Positions 1-9,034 of a DNA stretch of 64,000 nt are shown here, piece by piece. The notes under the pieces were generated by a model that worked only from the letters and a program-made list of their open reading frames with translations, had not been told where the DNA came from and searched no databases. This DNA is from Nostoc sp. NMS9 (GTDB lineage Bacteria > Cyanobacteriota > Cyanobacteriia > Cyanobacteriales > Nostocaceae): contig NZ_JABXKL010000101.1 of the NCBI RefSeq assembly GCF_017114995.1, positions 1 to 64,000 on the forward strand. The letters run 5' to 3'. The stretch's first letter is position 1. Every line of letters starts with the position of its first letter. The position numbers and the translations under genes are program-made.

Positions 1-31
1 CCCCTTTGGACATCAGTAGCACAGAAGTTTA

Positions 32-532
32 GTGCGGTATGGATTGCGGATGCATTTACCCCTCCCTGAGGAACAGGGCTACACTTGGTCTTGGTTCGAG
101 CAGGATGAAGATCAAAATTGGTCAGAAATTTCAATGATTGGAGAAATTAAGCGAGAAGTGTTTGTCAAACATATCCACCAAATTCAGTCACGCAGCCAAA
201 CCTTGGGAAATACAAACCAGAGTAGCCCACTCCAGAACCAAGACAAGGAACAGAATTTGAGTGGAGAAATAATTTGGGAACACCTGCTTAAGCGTGAGGT
301 AGGTTGGCTGACAGCAGAGAAAGATAGAGTGCTAGTAACGTCCTATGACAAGCGATCGCAACGCAAGCTTGAAGAACCTTATCAAAGATGGCAAAAACAT
401 ATTGAAACCGCGCTGGATGTATGTGCAGTAAAAATTCGTCCAGTGCAGATGGAGGCGGTTTTTGCCAAGCAGGAGTTACGAGAAGGTTGGCTCAAGTTGA
501 AGAAGACTGAACACCAAACCAACAGTTCTTGA
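32..532 (+). CDS. Hypothetical protein, possible C-terminal remnant of a larger gene
   Basis: A 166-codon frame opens with GTG at 32, because an in-frame stop lies at 17-19; an ATG at 50 is an alternative start. I do not recognise the family. The product is soluble, rich in Glu, Gln and Trp (WSWFEQDEDQNW near residue 19) and ends with a charged REGWLKLKKT stretch. No signal peptide or membrane segment is visible. It lies 74 nt upstream of a tail-collar protein on the same strand. With the DUF6603-like remnant after that, it may belong to a phage-tail or contractile-injection-type cluster cut by the window edge. That is inference from position only. Confidence 0.45.
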   Translation: MRYGLRMHLPLPEEQGYTWSWFEQDEDQNWSEISMIGEIKREVFVKHIHQIQSRSQTLGNTNQSSPLQNQDKEQNLSGEIIWEHLLKREVGWLTAEKDRVLVTSYDKRSQRKLEEPYQRWQKHIETALDVCAVKIRPVQMEAVFAKQELREGWLKLKKTEHQTNSS

Positions 533-606
533 ACTCATTTAAGGTTGTATTTCTCACGACTTAACGCTTTGCTGAATAGCCACTATTTAAAAATTAGAGT
601 CCTATC

Positions 607-2358
607 ATGTCTGACAGCATCCATCAAGAATTTTCACAGCAAAATCCTCTCTCCTTTGCTCTTTCCAATTTTCATGTGCGAGAGGATCGTAATCTTCTTT
701 ACATTAACGATAATCCTGATGACCTACGATTCAATTTAGAGATCAAAAATCTCTCCACCCAGGCAATCACGCTGAACAAATCTACTCAATCAGAGCTAGA
801 AGCCCCTAACCCTAACAATTATCATATAGAGCTTAAATTCAGACCTAACCAACTCTCCCAAATATCTCGCGAAAAGATTGATTTGAGTGAGGTGAGTAAA
901 GAGGGCTGGAGCATCAGCCGACCTTATGAAAATCGCGATCTCATCCTTTCGCTTTTTCTTCTCAAGCGAAAGGATGAGATCGTCATCGAAAAAGAAGGAA
1001 CTAAATTCATTACATTGACTGGTCTCGGCGCAAACTCTACTGACAGAGCAAGGGTTACTCAATTAGAGATCAACTATAAAGATTTCTATTTTGCACAGGA
1101 AAAATCTGATGAAAATGCTAACACACAACGAAGAGCTATTGACCCACAAACGCAGATAATCATTCTCACAGTTCTCAATTACTCCGGTAAAAGAGAAGCC
1201 AATTTAACTGTTACGTTTGCCTATGCACCAACCCTTCTCAATAATGGTTCGGATAGTGAACCGATCGTACTTCAGATTGTAAATACAGGGCAAGATTCAA
1301 TCACCTTAAACGAGAACTCAAAATTTGAACTCACAATTGATGTAGAAGGAGAGAGGGCAGAACCTTGGGCACTTGCCAAAAAAGATGAAGCAAAAACTTA
1401 TGATGTAGATATTGAACAAAAGCCAGGGAATTTCCTTCAAAGTCGAGAAAGCTGGATTATAGAAAAACCCATCGAGAGCCGAGAAGATCCGACCTGGGTC
1501 ATTAGACCAAATTTCGGTTTAAATCAAAGGAAAGAAGAGAGAGATACGAGTAAGGATTTCACCTTTAAACAGAATGAAGATTTCTTTATTAAAATAATCA
1601 ATCTTAAAAGCTCACTTCGTCCAGGGATTGGCAACTTGTATCTAGCCTATTACAACTTGCCAGGCTATATGGATAGAAAAAGAACGCTGAACGTGACGAA
1701 AACCTGTATTACTGAGCGGAAGGGAGGAAAAGATGCTGATGGACGGATTGGGATTAACAAGTATCCTGACTCTAAAACTCAACTAGATGTAAAGGGGAAA
1801 ATAGCGTCGGATTCCCTGGAGGTGAAGGGGGACGCGGTGGCAAATTCCCTCACGATCAACAATACCGTGAGTGCCAGAAAGTTTGAGGGGGAAGGTGCAT
1901 TTGTAACAGGCATGATTATTATGTGGAGTGGAGCAGCAGATGGAATTCCAGGAGGCTGGGCGCTGTGTAGTGGAGATAATAATACGCCAGATTTGCGCGA
2001 TCGCTTTATCGTATGTGCTGGAGAATTACACAAATTGAATGATAAAGGTGATCCCGATCGGCATAATCATTCAATTTCTGTCCCCTCAAAAGAAGTTAAT
2101 ATTTCAAGGAATGGAAGTCATAGTCACCGCTTTCCAACTGCCTGGTACAATCGTGATAACGCTACTCGAGAAGCAACATTTAGGAGCAACTTCAATGCTA
2201 TAGATAGAGGAAACGACAATATTGGTGACTCTTCTACACAAAGTAACGGCGATCACACTCACTCTGGAAATGTAAGTAGCTACACTCTCACCAGTGGTTC
2301 TAGTGAAGGTCTCAATCGACCAAAATGGTACTCTTTGTGTTTTATTATAAAAATTTAG
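607..2358 (+). CDS. Phage tail collar domain protein with N-terminal beta-sandwich repeats
   Basis: A 583-aa protein. The last ~150 residues (from about 436) carry a tail-collar module: a MIIMWSGAADGIPGGWALCSG-like opening, then NTPDLRDRFIVCAG. This is followed by several His pairs (RHNHS, SHSHRF, DHTHSG) of the kind that bind metal in trimeric tail-fibre tips. The N-terminal 400 residues contain two related beta-rich segments (about 20-190 and 200-365), each with a 'LxIxNxxxxxITLN' pattern, probably a duplicated beta-sandwich. It is likely a structural or receptor-binding part of a phage-tail-like particle. No signal peptide is seen. Residues about 375-430 (KTQLDVKGKIASDSLEVKGD) resemble the linker before collar domains. 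The role is inferred from the family. Confidence 0.75.
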   Translation: MSDSIHQEFSQQNPLSFALSNFHVREDRNLLYINDNPDDLRFNLEIKNLSTQAITLNKSTQSELEAPNPNNYHIELKFRPNQLSQISREKIDLSEVSKEGWSISRPYENRDLILSLFLLKRKDEIVIEKEGTKFITLTGLGANSTDRARVTQLEINYKDFYFAQEKSDENANTQRRAIDPQTQIIILTVLNYSGKREANLTVTFAYAPTLLNNGSDSEPIVLQIVNTGQDSITLNENSKFELTIDVEGERAEPWALAKKDEAKTYDVDIEQKPGNFLQSRESWIIEKPIESREDPTWVIRPNFGLNQRKEERDTSKDFTFKQNEDFFIKIINLKSSLRPGIGNLYLAYYNLPGYMDRKRTLNVTKTCITERKGGKDADGRIGINKYPDSKTQLDVKGKIASDSLEVKGDAVANSLTINNTVSARKFEGEGAFVTGMIIMWSGAADGIPGGWALCSGDNNTPDLRDRFIVCAGELHKLNDKGDPDRHNHSISVPSKEVNISRNGSHSHRFPTAWYNRDNATREATFRSNFNAIDRGNDNIGDSSTQSNGDHTHSGNVSSYTLTSGSSEGLNRPKWYSLCFIIKI

Positions 2359-2418
2359 TTGCCTCAAGACAAGCTAATTTTATCTACTAAAACTGGGATT
2401 AATTGCCTGGTTCTACAA

Positions 2419-2584
2419 CTGACTTTTCCCGTTAAGTCGTGGAACATCGAAATAGCAAGAGTTTTACACTCTATTGTATTGTCAATTAATTGAGATTAAT
2501 GACAATGAATCACCAGAGAATAAAACTTTGGGATAGAGGTATAGTAAGCGATCGCTCCGTCAAGGAGATAACGGGAAAAGTCAG
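2419..2584. repeat. MITE-like element with 16-bp perfect inverted ends
   Basis: CTGACTTTTCCCGTTA at 2419-2434 is repeated as its exact reverse complement at 2569-2584. The 134 nt between them have no ORF but include an internal hairpin around 2483-2510 (ATTGTCAATTAAT...ATTAATGACAAT). The intergenic stretch 2359-2811 holds nothing else recognisable apart from an AGGAG ribosome site before 2812. Size and termini fit a non-autonomous IS derivative. The parent IS is not identified. Confidence 0.45.
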
Positions 2585-2811
2585 GTTCTAAAAGTATGCC
2601 TCGATCGATTGTCTTGTTGCGAATTCAAAAAACCTGCAAAGTATAACATGTTGTGGCTCTTCTCACTCAATAAGGTTTAAATTTTTCGAGGTTTTCAGAG
2701 ATTCATGAAAACTTGATTGTGTATTCTCAAAGTGACGAAATGAGACCTGAAACGGAAACTTTAGATGGCACTAAAAACAACCAAGACAGATAAAAACTGG
2801 TAGGAGTAGCT

Positions 2812-3724
2812 ATGAGCAATTCACCCTCACTAACTCTTGGTTTTCAAGCAGAACTTACTCTGAGCGAGCGACCAACTTCTCTTCTCCTGGTTGTTGAAAC
2901 TGACCCTGCTTCCAAAAAACAAAAAGTCTACCTTATCCTTCAGCAGCGGCGATTTGAATTTTCCACCCTTTTTACTTCTACAGGCTTATTTGCGGGGTTT
3001 ACCGCTGCCTACCGGAATGAAACTGGTGATTCTATCAATATTGCAGAACTCATCAGTGATCTTATTCCTAGCATCGCCGATCAACTGCCCACCGGGTTAG
3101 CATTCTCTCTTCAGCAAGTTTTCCTAGCTTATCAAAAGGCTCCCGATTCAGATACAAACAAACCCCAAGCATCCCCTACCTTTTTAGTGGGTGGCTACAT
3201 TGGGACTCAATATCAACCTCGCTGATTTGCCCCTCATCGGCGATAAACTCCCTACTGACTTCACCCCCCGCATCAATGGCCTCCAAATTCTCTATGCCTA
3301 TCAAGACATCTTTGCAGAGTTAGTCAACACCCTGAAACTACCGCAGGGTCTTTCATTACTGCCCGTCTCTTCCAGTAAAGAAGAGAAAACAGAAAAGCCT
3401 CCTGCCTTGCACTCAGGACTATATCTGAGTGCTAACCTGACTTTGGAAAAAACCCCGCAATGGGTCACTTTACCCCTCTCCCGCAGCAAAAAAAACAGGT
3501 CTAGTGCTGCCTCTTCTCAAACGGCTCAAATTACCAATACTACAAAGGCTGACGCTACCACACAGGAGTCTGAGATATCAATCTCAAAAAGTGAGCAAAA
3601 CCCTAAAAACGAAAAATTCAAGGCATTAGCCCAGGCTCCTCCTAACGTAGATGACACTATTACCTGGATTGACGTCAACAAAAAGCTGGGCCCCCAGTTA
3701 TACCAACGTACTCCCCAGTATTAG
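2812..3724 (+). pseudogene. DUF6603-like large protein, N-terminal remnant with a frameshift
   Basis: Two overlapping frames read as one protein broken by a +1 shift between about 3190 and 3225. The first (2812-3225, preceded by TAGGAG) ends in GGYIGTQYQPR. The second resumes as LGLNINLADLPLIGDKLP and runs to 3724. The 'ADLPLIGDKLP' segment and the closing 'WIDVNKKLGPQLYQR' resemble the N-terminal part of very large DUF6603-type proteins found near phage-tail-like clusters. Those proteins continue for many hundreds of residues, whereas this copy stops at once (PQY*). It is therefore both frameshifted and truncated. Family assignment is from memory of motif style, so moderate. Confidence 0.5.
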
Positions 3725-4500
3725 AGTTGGCGGTAGAACTACTTGAAGGAACTTGCATTGTTCAATTTGCTGTTGAGAAAACATAAAACTCTTCAGACTG
3801 GAGTTTAGACTAGTTCGCGCTGCGAAACTGGCGAGACAATAAGTAAAAAGTACTATTAAATAGTAAAAATAAAAAGTAATACGGAGAGTAATAGTGCCCG
3901 CGAGATAAATTATATGAAAATTCAAATATTGGGAAAAGAAATTAATGGTGATGAAGTGATTTATCGCTAATTATAAAATATTAATTTAGTTACCATTTCT
4001 AGCTTGAGAAACTAAGCATCGACTGATAACAGTCAAATTATGAGCGATTATTCCCCAGCGCACCCAACTTTTAAATCCCATATCTCCTCTATACAAACAA
4101 CGTTGGAACCCAAAGCATCTTTTCATTTATTTTTGCAAAATTGGGATGCTCCCGGGCGATGGGCTACGCCCCACCGTAGGCGATCGCTTTACTTTTAGTC
4201 TCAGAGATTCCGAATGTTGCGATCGCAGAACAGTATGGTTTGAATCTATACCCCCAAGCTGTGACATTAACAAGTGGTGTAATGCGGCATAACTTGAGCG
4301 CTAGTTCAGTTTTTTTCTCAAATTCTGGATCTTGTTTGCCTTCTGTTAAAGAATTGGTGTGCTGATATAACTCTATATCTACAGGACTTACGCAACTGGC
4401 ACAAGTCCTTTGGTTTCTTTTAATGAGCGCTTGTAGCTCCTGACTACAGCCATAATTTTCTGATCTAGTCTGAGCAAATACCATTAGAAAAGGTGGAATA
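3725..4500. other. Intergenic region without a supported gene
   Basis: AT-rich non-coding sequence. It contains a GGGCTACGCC-type cyanobacterial repeat with a HIP1 site near 4150-4190, and a short inverted AGGACTT...AAGTCCT pair around 4384-4410 that resembles the ends of the MITE at 51749-51840. A reverse-strand frame across 4164-4538 overlaps the repeat and has no family features; I do not count it as a gene. Confidence 0.4.
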
Positions 4501-4737
4501 ATGACTAAACCATCCTCTAAGCACAAAAAAGCCACCACTAGCTCTACACATGAGGATATCTCCCAGCAAGTAGATCCCTCTTTAGCAACAATTACAGTTA
4601 CTGCCGTTGAGGTCGAAGAATTAAGCGAGGCAGAACAAAGCGATCGCCTGCAGTTGGAGAGGAAAGTGGAGCGGGCGTTTTTTGAAGCGGGGAAGGCCCT
4701 GGCGGAATTACGCGATCGTCGACTATACCGCTCCAGC
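4501..4737 (+). pseudogene. ParB/DUF3102-like plasmid-type protein, 5' fragment
   Basis: The frame starts ATG at 4501 and reads 78 codons before foreign sequence. Its conserved part, ERKVERAFFEAGKALAELRD then RRLYRSS, matches the N-terminal signature of small cyanobacterial DUF3102-like proteins, which normally continue into a 'THxTFEEYCRDRFGF' segment and a DNA-binding region. Here the match ends abruptly at RLYRSS. The codons that follow are the reverse complement of an unrelated gene start (next entry). The open frame to 4791 is therefore a chimera. Members of this family are common on plasmids and integrated elements. Confidence 0.55.
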
Positions 4738-4797
4738 GATAATATACTGAATCTTCTGCAACCAATCGGGAGTTTTGGGACTATCAGGTAGATTCAT
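4738..4797 (-). pseudogene. Cytochrome P450 (CYP110-like) N-terminal scrap
   Basis: Reading leftward from an ATG at 4797, the sequence gives MNLPDSPKTPDWLQKIQYII before diverging into a stop. Cyanobacterial CYP110-type P450s characteristically begin M-LP-GP-TP-WLQ-IQYI. Only about 20 codons survive, ending exactly where the DUF3102-like gene on the other strand begins, so a recombination junction lies near 4735-4740. The P450's own upstream region may continue to the right of 4797. Confidence 0.5.
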
Positions 4798-4981
4798 AGT
4801 GCTGAAGTTGATTTCTAAATTGAAACCTGTAAATAATTCTTGGTTAAGACTATACTAGTCTGCAAAGTTCTGGTTGACCGACAAAAGTCTGAGTACAAGA
4901 ATTATCTAGTGATGAAACTACCACCCTGTAAACATTTCGCCAATACAGCCAACGATTTGAGGGAAGAAGAAAACTTTTGAG

Positions 4982-5327
4982 ATGATAAGTCCAATGGCAA
5001 TGAGAAAGGAACGCTCTCAAATCCGTTCTCCGATTGTACTGTCTCGCTTGTGTTTAGTGTTGGCGATCGCAACGCTTTACAAAACGCAACAAGTCGTTGC
5101 TTCTGGTCTTTGCCGTCAAGCGGACTGTCATGGGCAACGGGGCAGTAGCTATCTCTTTCCTTAGTTGGGAGTGGTTTAAGGGTTGCTTGCATCAGGGTTG
5201 GGTATATTTTCATTCATTACAACTTTCTGGTATACCTGATCCACAACCTGCGATCTCTTCACGCAAACAGGCTCAACAGCCTTACGAAAGAGAGTTTACG
5301 ATCAAGTCACACTGCTATGCTACTTGA
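4982..5327 (+). pseudogene. IS4-type DDE transposase, C-terminal remnant
   Basis: Two frames combine into a transposase tail. The first gives RLCLVLAIATLYKTQQVVASG (around 5038-5108). The second gives VKRTVMGNGAVAISFLSWEW, then an FKGCLHQGW segment and a PDPQPAISSRKQ stretch, up to the stop at 5327. Cyanobacterial IS4-like transposases end in this way: 'LAIATLY...G..R..VD.HWQRGLSYFQIGWRW' followed by 'PDPEP'. The required frame change falls near 5105-5115. The catalytic core is missing. It lies in a scrapyard of truncated genes between 4.5 and 5.5 kb. Confidence 0.5.
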
Positions 5328-5337
5328 GTTTTGTCAG

Positions 5338-5505
5338 TCAACCAGGTAGTCCCGCTTTAACATGATTGAAGTTTGCCCTTGTTAGATTAGCCCTAGTAAA
5401 ATCCGTCCCTCGGATATCTGCATAACTAAAGTTTGCCCCAGCCAGGTTTTGACCTTTTAGCTTCTTCCCTGGCAGCCGACAGACATGGTTGCTGGTGATG
5501 GGGTG
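5338..5505 (-). pseudogene. Pentapeptide-repeat protein, C-terminal fragment
   Basis: On the reverse strand the frame reads LKGQNLAGANFSYADIRGTD, then FTRANLTRANFN, and stops at 5338-5340. That is several A(N/D)(L/F)XX pentapeptide units followed by a short tail (HVKAGLPG). There is no in-frame start codon before the match ends near 5505, so it is a 3' fragment. Pentapeptide proteins fold as right-handed quadrilateral beta helices; no specific role can be assigned. Sequence from 5506 to 5893 holds no gene. Confidence 0.55.
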
Positions 5506-5561
5506 CTGAGTAAGGAAATCTGGGGATGGAGAAAGTAGCGATCGCTAGGTGGAGCGTAATG

Positions 5562-5760
5562 AAGAGGGTGTAGGGGATAGGGTGTAGGGTGTAGGAACCC
5601 CATAATTAAAATCAGGGGTTTCAAACATGGACGCTGATTTGATCGCACTACGTGCCTCAAAAATCTTCCTTTTTCTTTTTCCATATTTAAAAATAGGGGC
5701 AAGTACTAGTTGGGTGTGGGAGAATTGTTCTTTCCCTACACCCCACACCCTTCTTGGTCA
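5562..5760. repeat. Short-tandem heptamer-like repeats (GGTGTAG) and opposite-strand counterpart
   Basis: GAGGGTGTAGGGGATAGGG, then GTGTAGGGTGTAGG at about 5566-5596, and the complementary CCCTACACCCCACACCC near 5733-5750. These are short-tandem-repeat arrays of the kind common in Nostocales intergenic DNA. The two blocks face each other and could fold back, but no gene lies between them. Confidence 0.5.
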
Positions 5761-5893
5761 TCCCCTCCTCAATTGATTCTCACGAGTGATTACCGAAAGC
5801 GCTGCTGATGTGGGCTATTGGAGTGATGAATGGTATGTTGTTTATTCAAGTTAATCAGAATAATATACCTCGATTAAGAACAGGAAACTTAAA

Positions 5894-6997
5894 ATGAGAA
5901 TTTTTGTTCCAGGCCGTCTTTGTTTGTTCGGAGAACACAGCGATTGGGCAGGAGAATATCGCAGTGTTAATCCTCTGCTCGAAAAGGGCTACACCTTAAT
6001 TGTTGGTACTAATCAAGGAATTTATGCCTCGGTCAAACCTAATTCTACTGAATTAATTATTCGTACTTCTCTCAATGATGGCAGGAGTTATGAACCGTTG
6101 AGATTACCTATGGAATCTAATACCCTGAAATGCATAGCGGCAAAGGGTGGTTTTTTTAGTTATGCTGCTGGTACAGCTTATCAATTTCTGACTCACTATG
6201 GTGTCGGCGGACTTGAGGTTGATAATTATCTAACCGACTTACCCATCCAAAAGGGATTATCTTCGAGTGCTGCCTTTTGTGTTCTCATTGCTCGGTCTTT
6301 TAATCGTGTGTATGACTTGAAGATGACAATTCGTTCAGAAATGGAGTTTGCCTATCTGGGAGAAAGAAGCACTCCTAGCCTTTGTGGCCGTATGGATCAG
6401 GCTTGTGCTTATGGAAATCGCCCAATATTGATGATATTTGATGGTGAAAAAATTGACCTACTCGAATTGAAAGTGAGTGAGGATTTGTTTTTTGTGATTG
6501 TCGATCTCGGCGGTAGCAAAAACACACAAGAAATACTAAGACAATTGAATCAGTGTTATCCTTTGGCTACTAATTCTCTTCAGCAAAATGTCCAAAAATA
6601 TTTTGGTTCTATTAGCTCTGAAATTACCCAGGCAGCAGTTGAAGCAATACAACTCGGAGATGCCCAACTTCTTGGAGCTTTAATGACAAAAGCCCAAGCG
6701 GAATTTGATCGGCACGTAGTTCCGGCTTGTCCCGATCAATTAACTGCAAAAAAGCTACATCTGCTTCTTCATCACGAGCCACTTAAGCCTTATATCTTCG
6801 GAGGAAAAGGCGTAGGTTCTCAGGGGGATGGCACTGCACAACTGATAGTTAAAAATCAAGAGAGTCAAAGAAAAGCTATCGAAATTATTAAGCGTGATTT
6901 TCCTCAAATGCAAGCATTACAGTTAACTATTTCAAGACTACCAACTCCTATGATTGACTTAGCTGAGGACAAAAAGCAGTATGGGGATGTTTGTTAA
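5894..6997 (+). CDS. GHMP-family sugar kinase (galactokinase-like)
   Basis: A 367-aa soluble kinase. GHMP motif 1 is LFGEHSDW (residues 11-18). The phosphate-binding motif 2 is LPIQKGLSSSAAF (about 118-130), and GRMDQACAYG follows near 170. The glycine-rich motif 3 is an atypical FGGKGVGSQGDGTAQLIV near 302. The family transfers ATP phosphate to a sugar anomeric or side-chain hydroxyl. The substrate here cannot be read from sequence, and the divergent motif 3 suggests it is not a standard galactokinase. It is closer in layout to glucurono-, arabino- or heptose-kinase-like members. The neighbouring small genes do not reveal a pathway. It has normal length and looks intact. Confidence 0.75.
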   Translation: MRIFVPGRLCLFGEHSDWAGEYRSVNPLLEKGYTLIVGTNQGIYASVKPNSTELIIRTSLNDGRSYEPLRLPMESNTLKCIAAKGGFFSYAAGTAYQFLTHYGVGGLEVDNYLTDLPIQKGLSSSAAFCVLIARSFNRVYDLKMTIRSEMEFAYLGERSTPSLCGRMDQACAYGNRPILMIFDGEKIDLLELKVSEDLFFVIVDLGGSKNTQEILRQLNQCYPLATNSLQQNVQKYFGSISSEITQAAVEAIQLGDAQLLGALMTKAQAEFDRHVVPACPDQLTAKKLHLLLHHEPLKPYIFGGKGVGSQGDGTAQLIVKNQESQRKAIEIIKRDFPQMQALQLTISRLPTPMIDLAEDKKQYGDVC

Positions 6998-7037
6998 AAT
7001 ACCACCAGTCCCCTAAATTAAACGAGACATACAGCTT

Positions 7038-7265
7038 ATGATTACTCAAATGATGGTTCAACCCTCATTCTGGGTAGATTCTGGAATCAAACTCAGTAAA
7101 GTTAGGGACATACATTTGTTTAAATTTACTGAAGAATTACAGTCTCGACTCGAAGAATTGTCTGAGAAAAAGAAAGCTGGATTGCTAACAGGAGAGGAAG
7201 ATGCTGAATTGGCAGGCATATTGGAACTGTTTTGCTTCCTGTGGATGAGACTCTATTCTCACTAA
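7038..7265 (+). CDS. Small conserved cyanobacterial protein of unknown function
   Basis: 75 aa with ATG at 7038, 40 nt after the GHMP kinase and possibly co-transcribed. The central stretch (FTEELQSRLEELSEKKKAGL, then LTGEEDAELAGILEL) is a Glu/Lys-rich helix-turn-helix hairpin, probably a coiled-coil pair. This matches a widespread family of small cyanobacterial proteins with 'LQ-RL-EL-EK---G-LT-EE--EL'. These are sometimes annotated as antitoxin-like, but no toxin partner is adjacent. No signal peptide. Confidence 0.55.
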   Translation: MITQMMVQPSFWVDSGIKLSKVRDIHLFKFTEELQSRLEELSEKKKAGLLTGEEDAELAGILELFCFLWMRLYSH

Positions 7266-7371
7266 AGGGCTTGTGATGCTAAATGTCAATTATTTCTAGT
7301 TTCTTCTGATTATTTCATTGTTTTTGTATTAAGGATAGGTCTCTTGCTTAATGCCAAAATCATTATGAAAA

Positions 7372-7680
7372 GTGCCTCCGCAGCAAACGGGAGAAAACCA
7401 AGTCTCTGGTGTTGAAGTGAAAGGTTCCGACCAAGGTGATTGTTCCGCCGCACCTGTGCCAAATCCTGAAAAGTGGTCGCATAAGGTGATCGCTGCAAGA
7501 TCACGTATGCAGAAACTCAAAGTTGCGGCGAATTCGGCGCAGAATCCGGACTTTGACTTTTTGTATGAGTGCTGGAATGATGATCCGGCACTTGTGATCG
7601 CGATCAAGAAGTTGCTGGCGAAGTTTCCGCAGTCGGGGATTGTGATTGTGGATGGGGTACTGGTGAATTGGGAGGGTTAG
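7372..7680 (+). CDS. Conserved hypothetical protein
   Basis: 102 aa starting GTG at 7372; the nearby ATG at 7365 is in another frame. The first 40 residues are low-complexity and Pro/Gly/Ser-rich. The C-terminal half (DFDFLYECWNDDPAL, AIKKLLAKFPQSG, IVIVDGVLVNWEG) is compact and looks conserved. I do not recognise a named domain. It uses GATCGC-rich codons like its surroundings. It may belong to the plasmid- or element-type gene set that litters this region. Confidence 0.45.
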   Translation: MPPQQTGENQVSGVEVKGSDQGDCSAAPVPNPEKWSHKVIAARSRMQKLKVAANSAQNPDFDFLYECWNDDPALVIAIKKLLAKFPQSGIVIVDGVLVNWEG

Positions 7681-7693
7681 CGCGATCGCCATT

Positions 7694-7843
7694 TCAACTA
7701 CTAGCATATTCCAGCACTCGTTCCCACTCCCATCGCCACACTGTCTCTACCAGTATTTCCTTGCCGTTGGTGAATTGGATAAATTCTTGCCCATAGTCAT
7801 AAAACACATCAGTAACTAGCCGATGGGAGAGTGGTGTGAGAAT
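7694..7843 (-). pseudogene. Unidentified gene, 3' fragment
   Basis: On the reverse strand an open stretch of about 48 codons ends at 7694-7696 with protein-like composition (RLVTDVFYDYGQEFIQFTNG, VETVWRWEWERVLEYASS). An in-frame stop lies immediately upstream and there is no start codon, so it is a remnant. It overlaps nothing else. Family unknown. Confidence 0.35.
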
Positions 7844-8302
7844 CTAATGAGGTTGTTTATCAATAGTTATCTCGAGTAAAGGAGAGTTGTGTATATCTCC
7901 CAGAGTGAGGCAGTGGCGATTGAGATAAGTGGTTTAGTTTATAAAAATAATACTATTAATATAGTTAGTACCGAAAAGGGGACTTGAGCAACTTTCCGTA
8001 GAATTTCGCAGGTGTAAATCTTCAAAAACGTGTATAAAGGTACGAGTTTCGGACACAACTGTGTCCAGTAGTGGGTTATGTGCTAAAGGTTGAAGCTACT
8101 GCGTTTGGTTGTTCCTATCCTACGGGAACTTTTAAAAGAAAGGCGGATGTAAGGTATGAAATGCCAGAGGTAGTTCTGTTTTTTTCTCATATTTTATCCC
8201 TCAATCCCGCACAACAGGTAATGACGCAAGTTCCGCAAAGAGTAACACCACCGCCCAGACAAAGACTCATAACTTGAAGTACACCGTTATCAGGAAAACA
8301 TC
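7844..8302. other. Intergenic region without a supported gene
   Basis: AT-rich DNA with no recognisable coding sequence. A 68-codon frame at 8071-8277 has unprotein-like composition and no ribosome site, and I do not count it. The last 30 nt form the leader of the gene starting at 8303. Confidence 0.35.
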
Positions 8303-9034
8303 ATGAGCCAAACCTTAATTACGCAAGAGTTCGGAATTATCATTGCCGCGAAAAATCACAAACCCACTATCCTGAATCCAGATTTTCTCAAATACAGTGG
8401 CATCGTCCCGACTGAATGGGAATTGGCTCGTCAACCGATATATACCCAAAGCGTATCCCAAGTCGCCTTTACCAACGGCATCGTTATAATAGCTGAACCA
8501 ACACGAGTTATGTTCATAGAAGCGATTGAAAACAAAGCAGTAGAAGAAATCGCTGTGGCAGCTATTGCTAAAAAATATGTTGAAGCCTTACCCAATGTCG
8601 AGTATGAAGCTGTAGGTATTAATCCAAGAGGCTACGTTGCTTTTGAAAAAGAGCAAGATGCAGCCCGTTTATTCATAACAGAAACGCTATTATCTGCGGG
8701 TACATGGCAAGAAGTAGGGACTGCACCTGTACGAGCAACACTGAATTTAGCTTACACCTTGGAGCGCGGGCTATTTTACCTGAGTGTAAATGAAGCAGCA
8801 CTACGGAATCCAGACGAAACAAGTACCCCAATTGTGTTGTTCAGTGGTAGTTTTAGCTACGAAGTCAAGAGTGAAACTGTACTGGAACGCAAGAGCAGCA
8901 TACATCTTGCTCTTGATAATTGGCAAGTAGACTTATCAGCTTACCAAGAAATTATTAGCAATAAATTTTTGGGCAAAACTAGTGAAGACAGAACTGTGGT
9001 ACAAAATGTATTTGCCACCAGTGCTGCTGTTTAA
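8303..9034 (+). CDS. Conserved cyanobacterial protein of unknown function
   Basis: 243 aa with ATG at 8303 behind a purine-rich leader (CAGGAAAACATC). The protein has an even alpha/beta composition without signal peptide or transmembrane segments. It has features such as GIIIAAKNHKPTILNPDFLK at the N-terminus, GINPRGYVAF near 108 and a RATLNLAYTLERGLFYLSVN region near 150. It resembles intact hypothetical proteins found widely in cyanobacteria, but I cannot attach a domain name. It stands alone, with long non-coding DNA on both sides. Confidence 0.6.
   Translation: MSQTLITQEFGIIIAAKNHKPTILNPDFLKYSGIVPTEWELARQPIYTQSVSQVAFTNGIVIIAEPTRVMFIEAIENKAVEEIAVAAIAKKYVEALPNVEYEAVGINPRGYVAFEKEQDAARLFITETLLSAGTWQEVGTAPVRATLNLAYTLERGLFYLSVNEAALRNPDETSTPIVLFSGSFSYEVKSETVLERKSSIHLALDNWQVDLSAYQEIISNKFLGKTSEDRTVVQNVFATSAAV

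Noticed and set aside
4164-4538. Reverse-strand frame of 124 codons
   Set aside because: It runs across interspersed repeats, overlaps the start of the DUF3102-like gene and has no recognisable motif.
8071-8277. 68-codon frame upstream of the 8303 gene
   Set aside because: No ribosome site, no protein-like pattern; more likely leader DNA.
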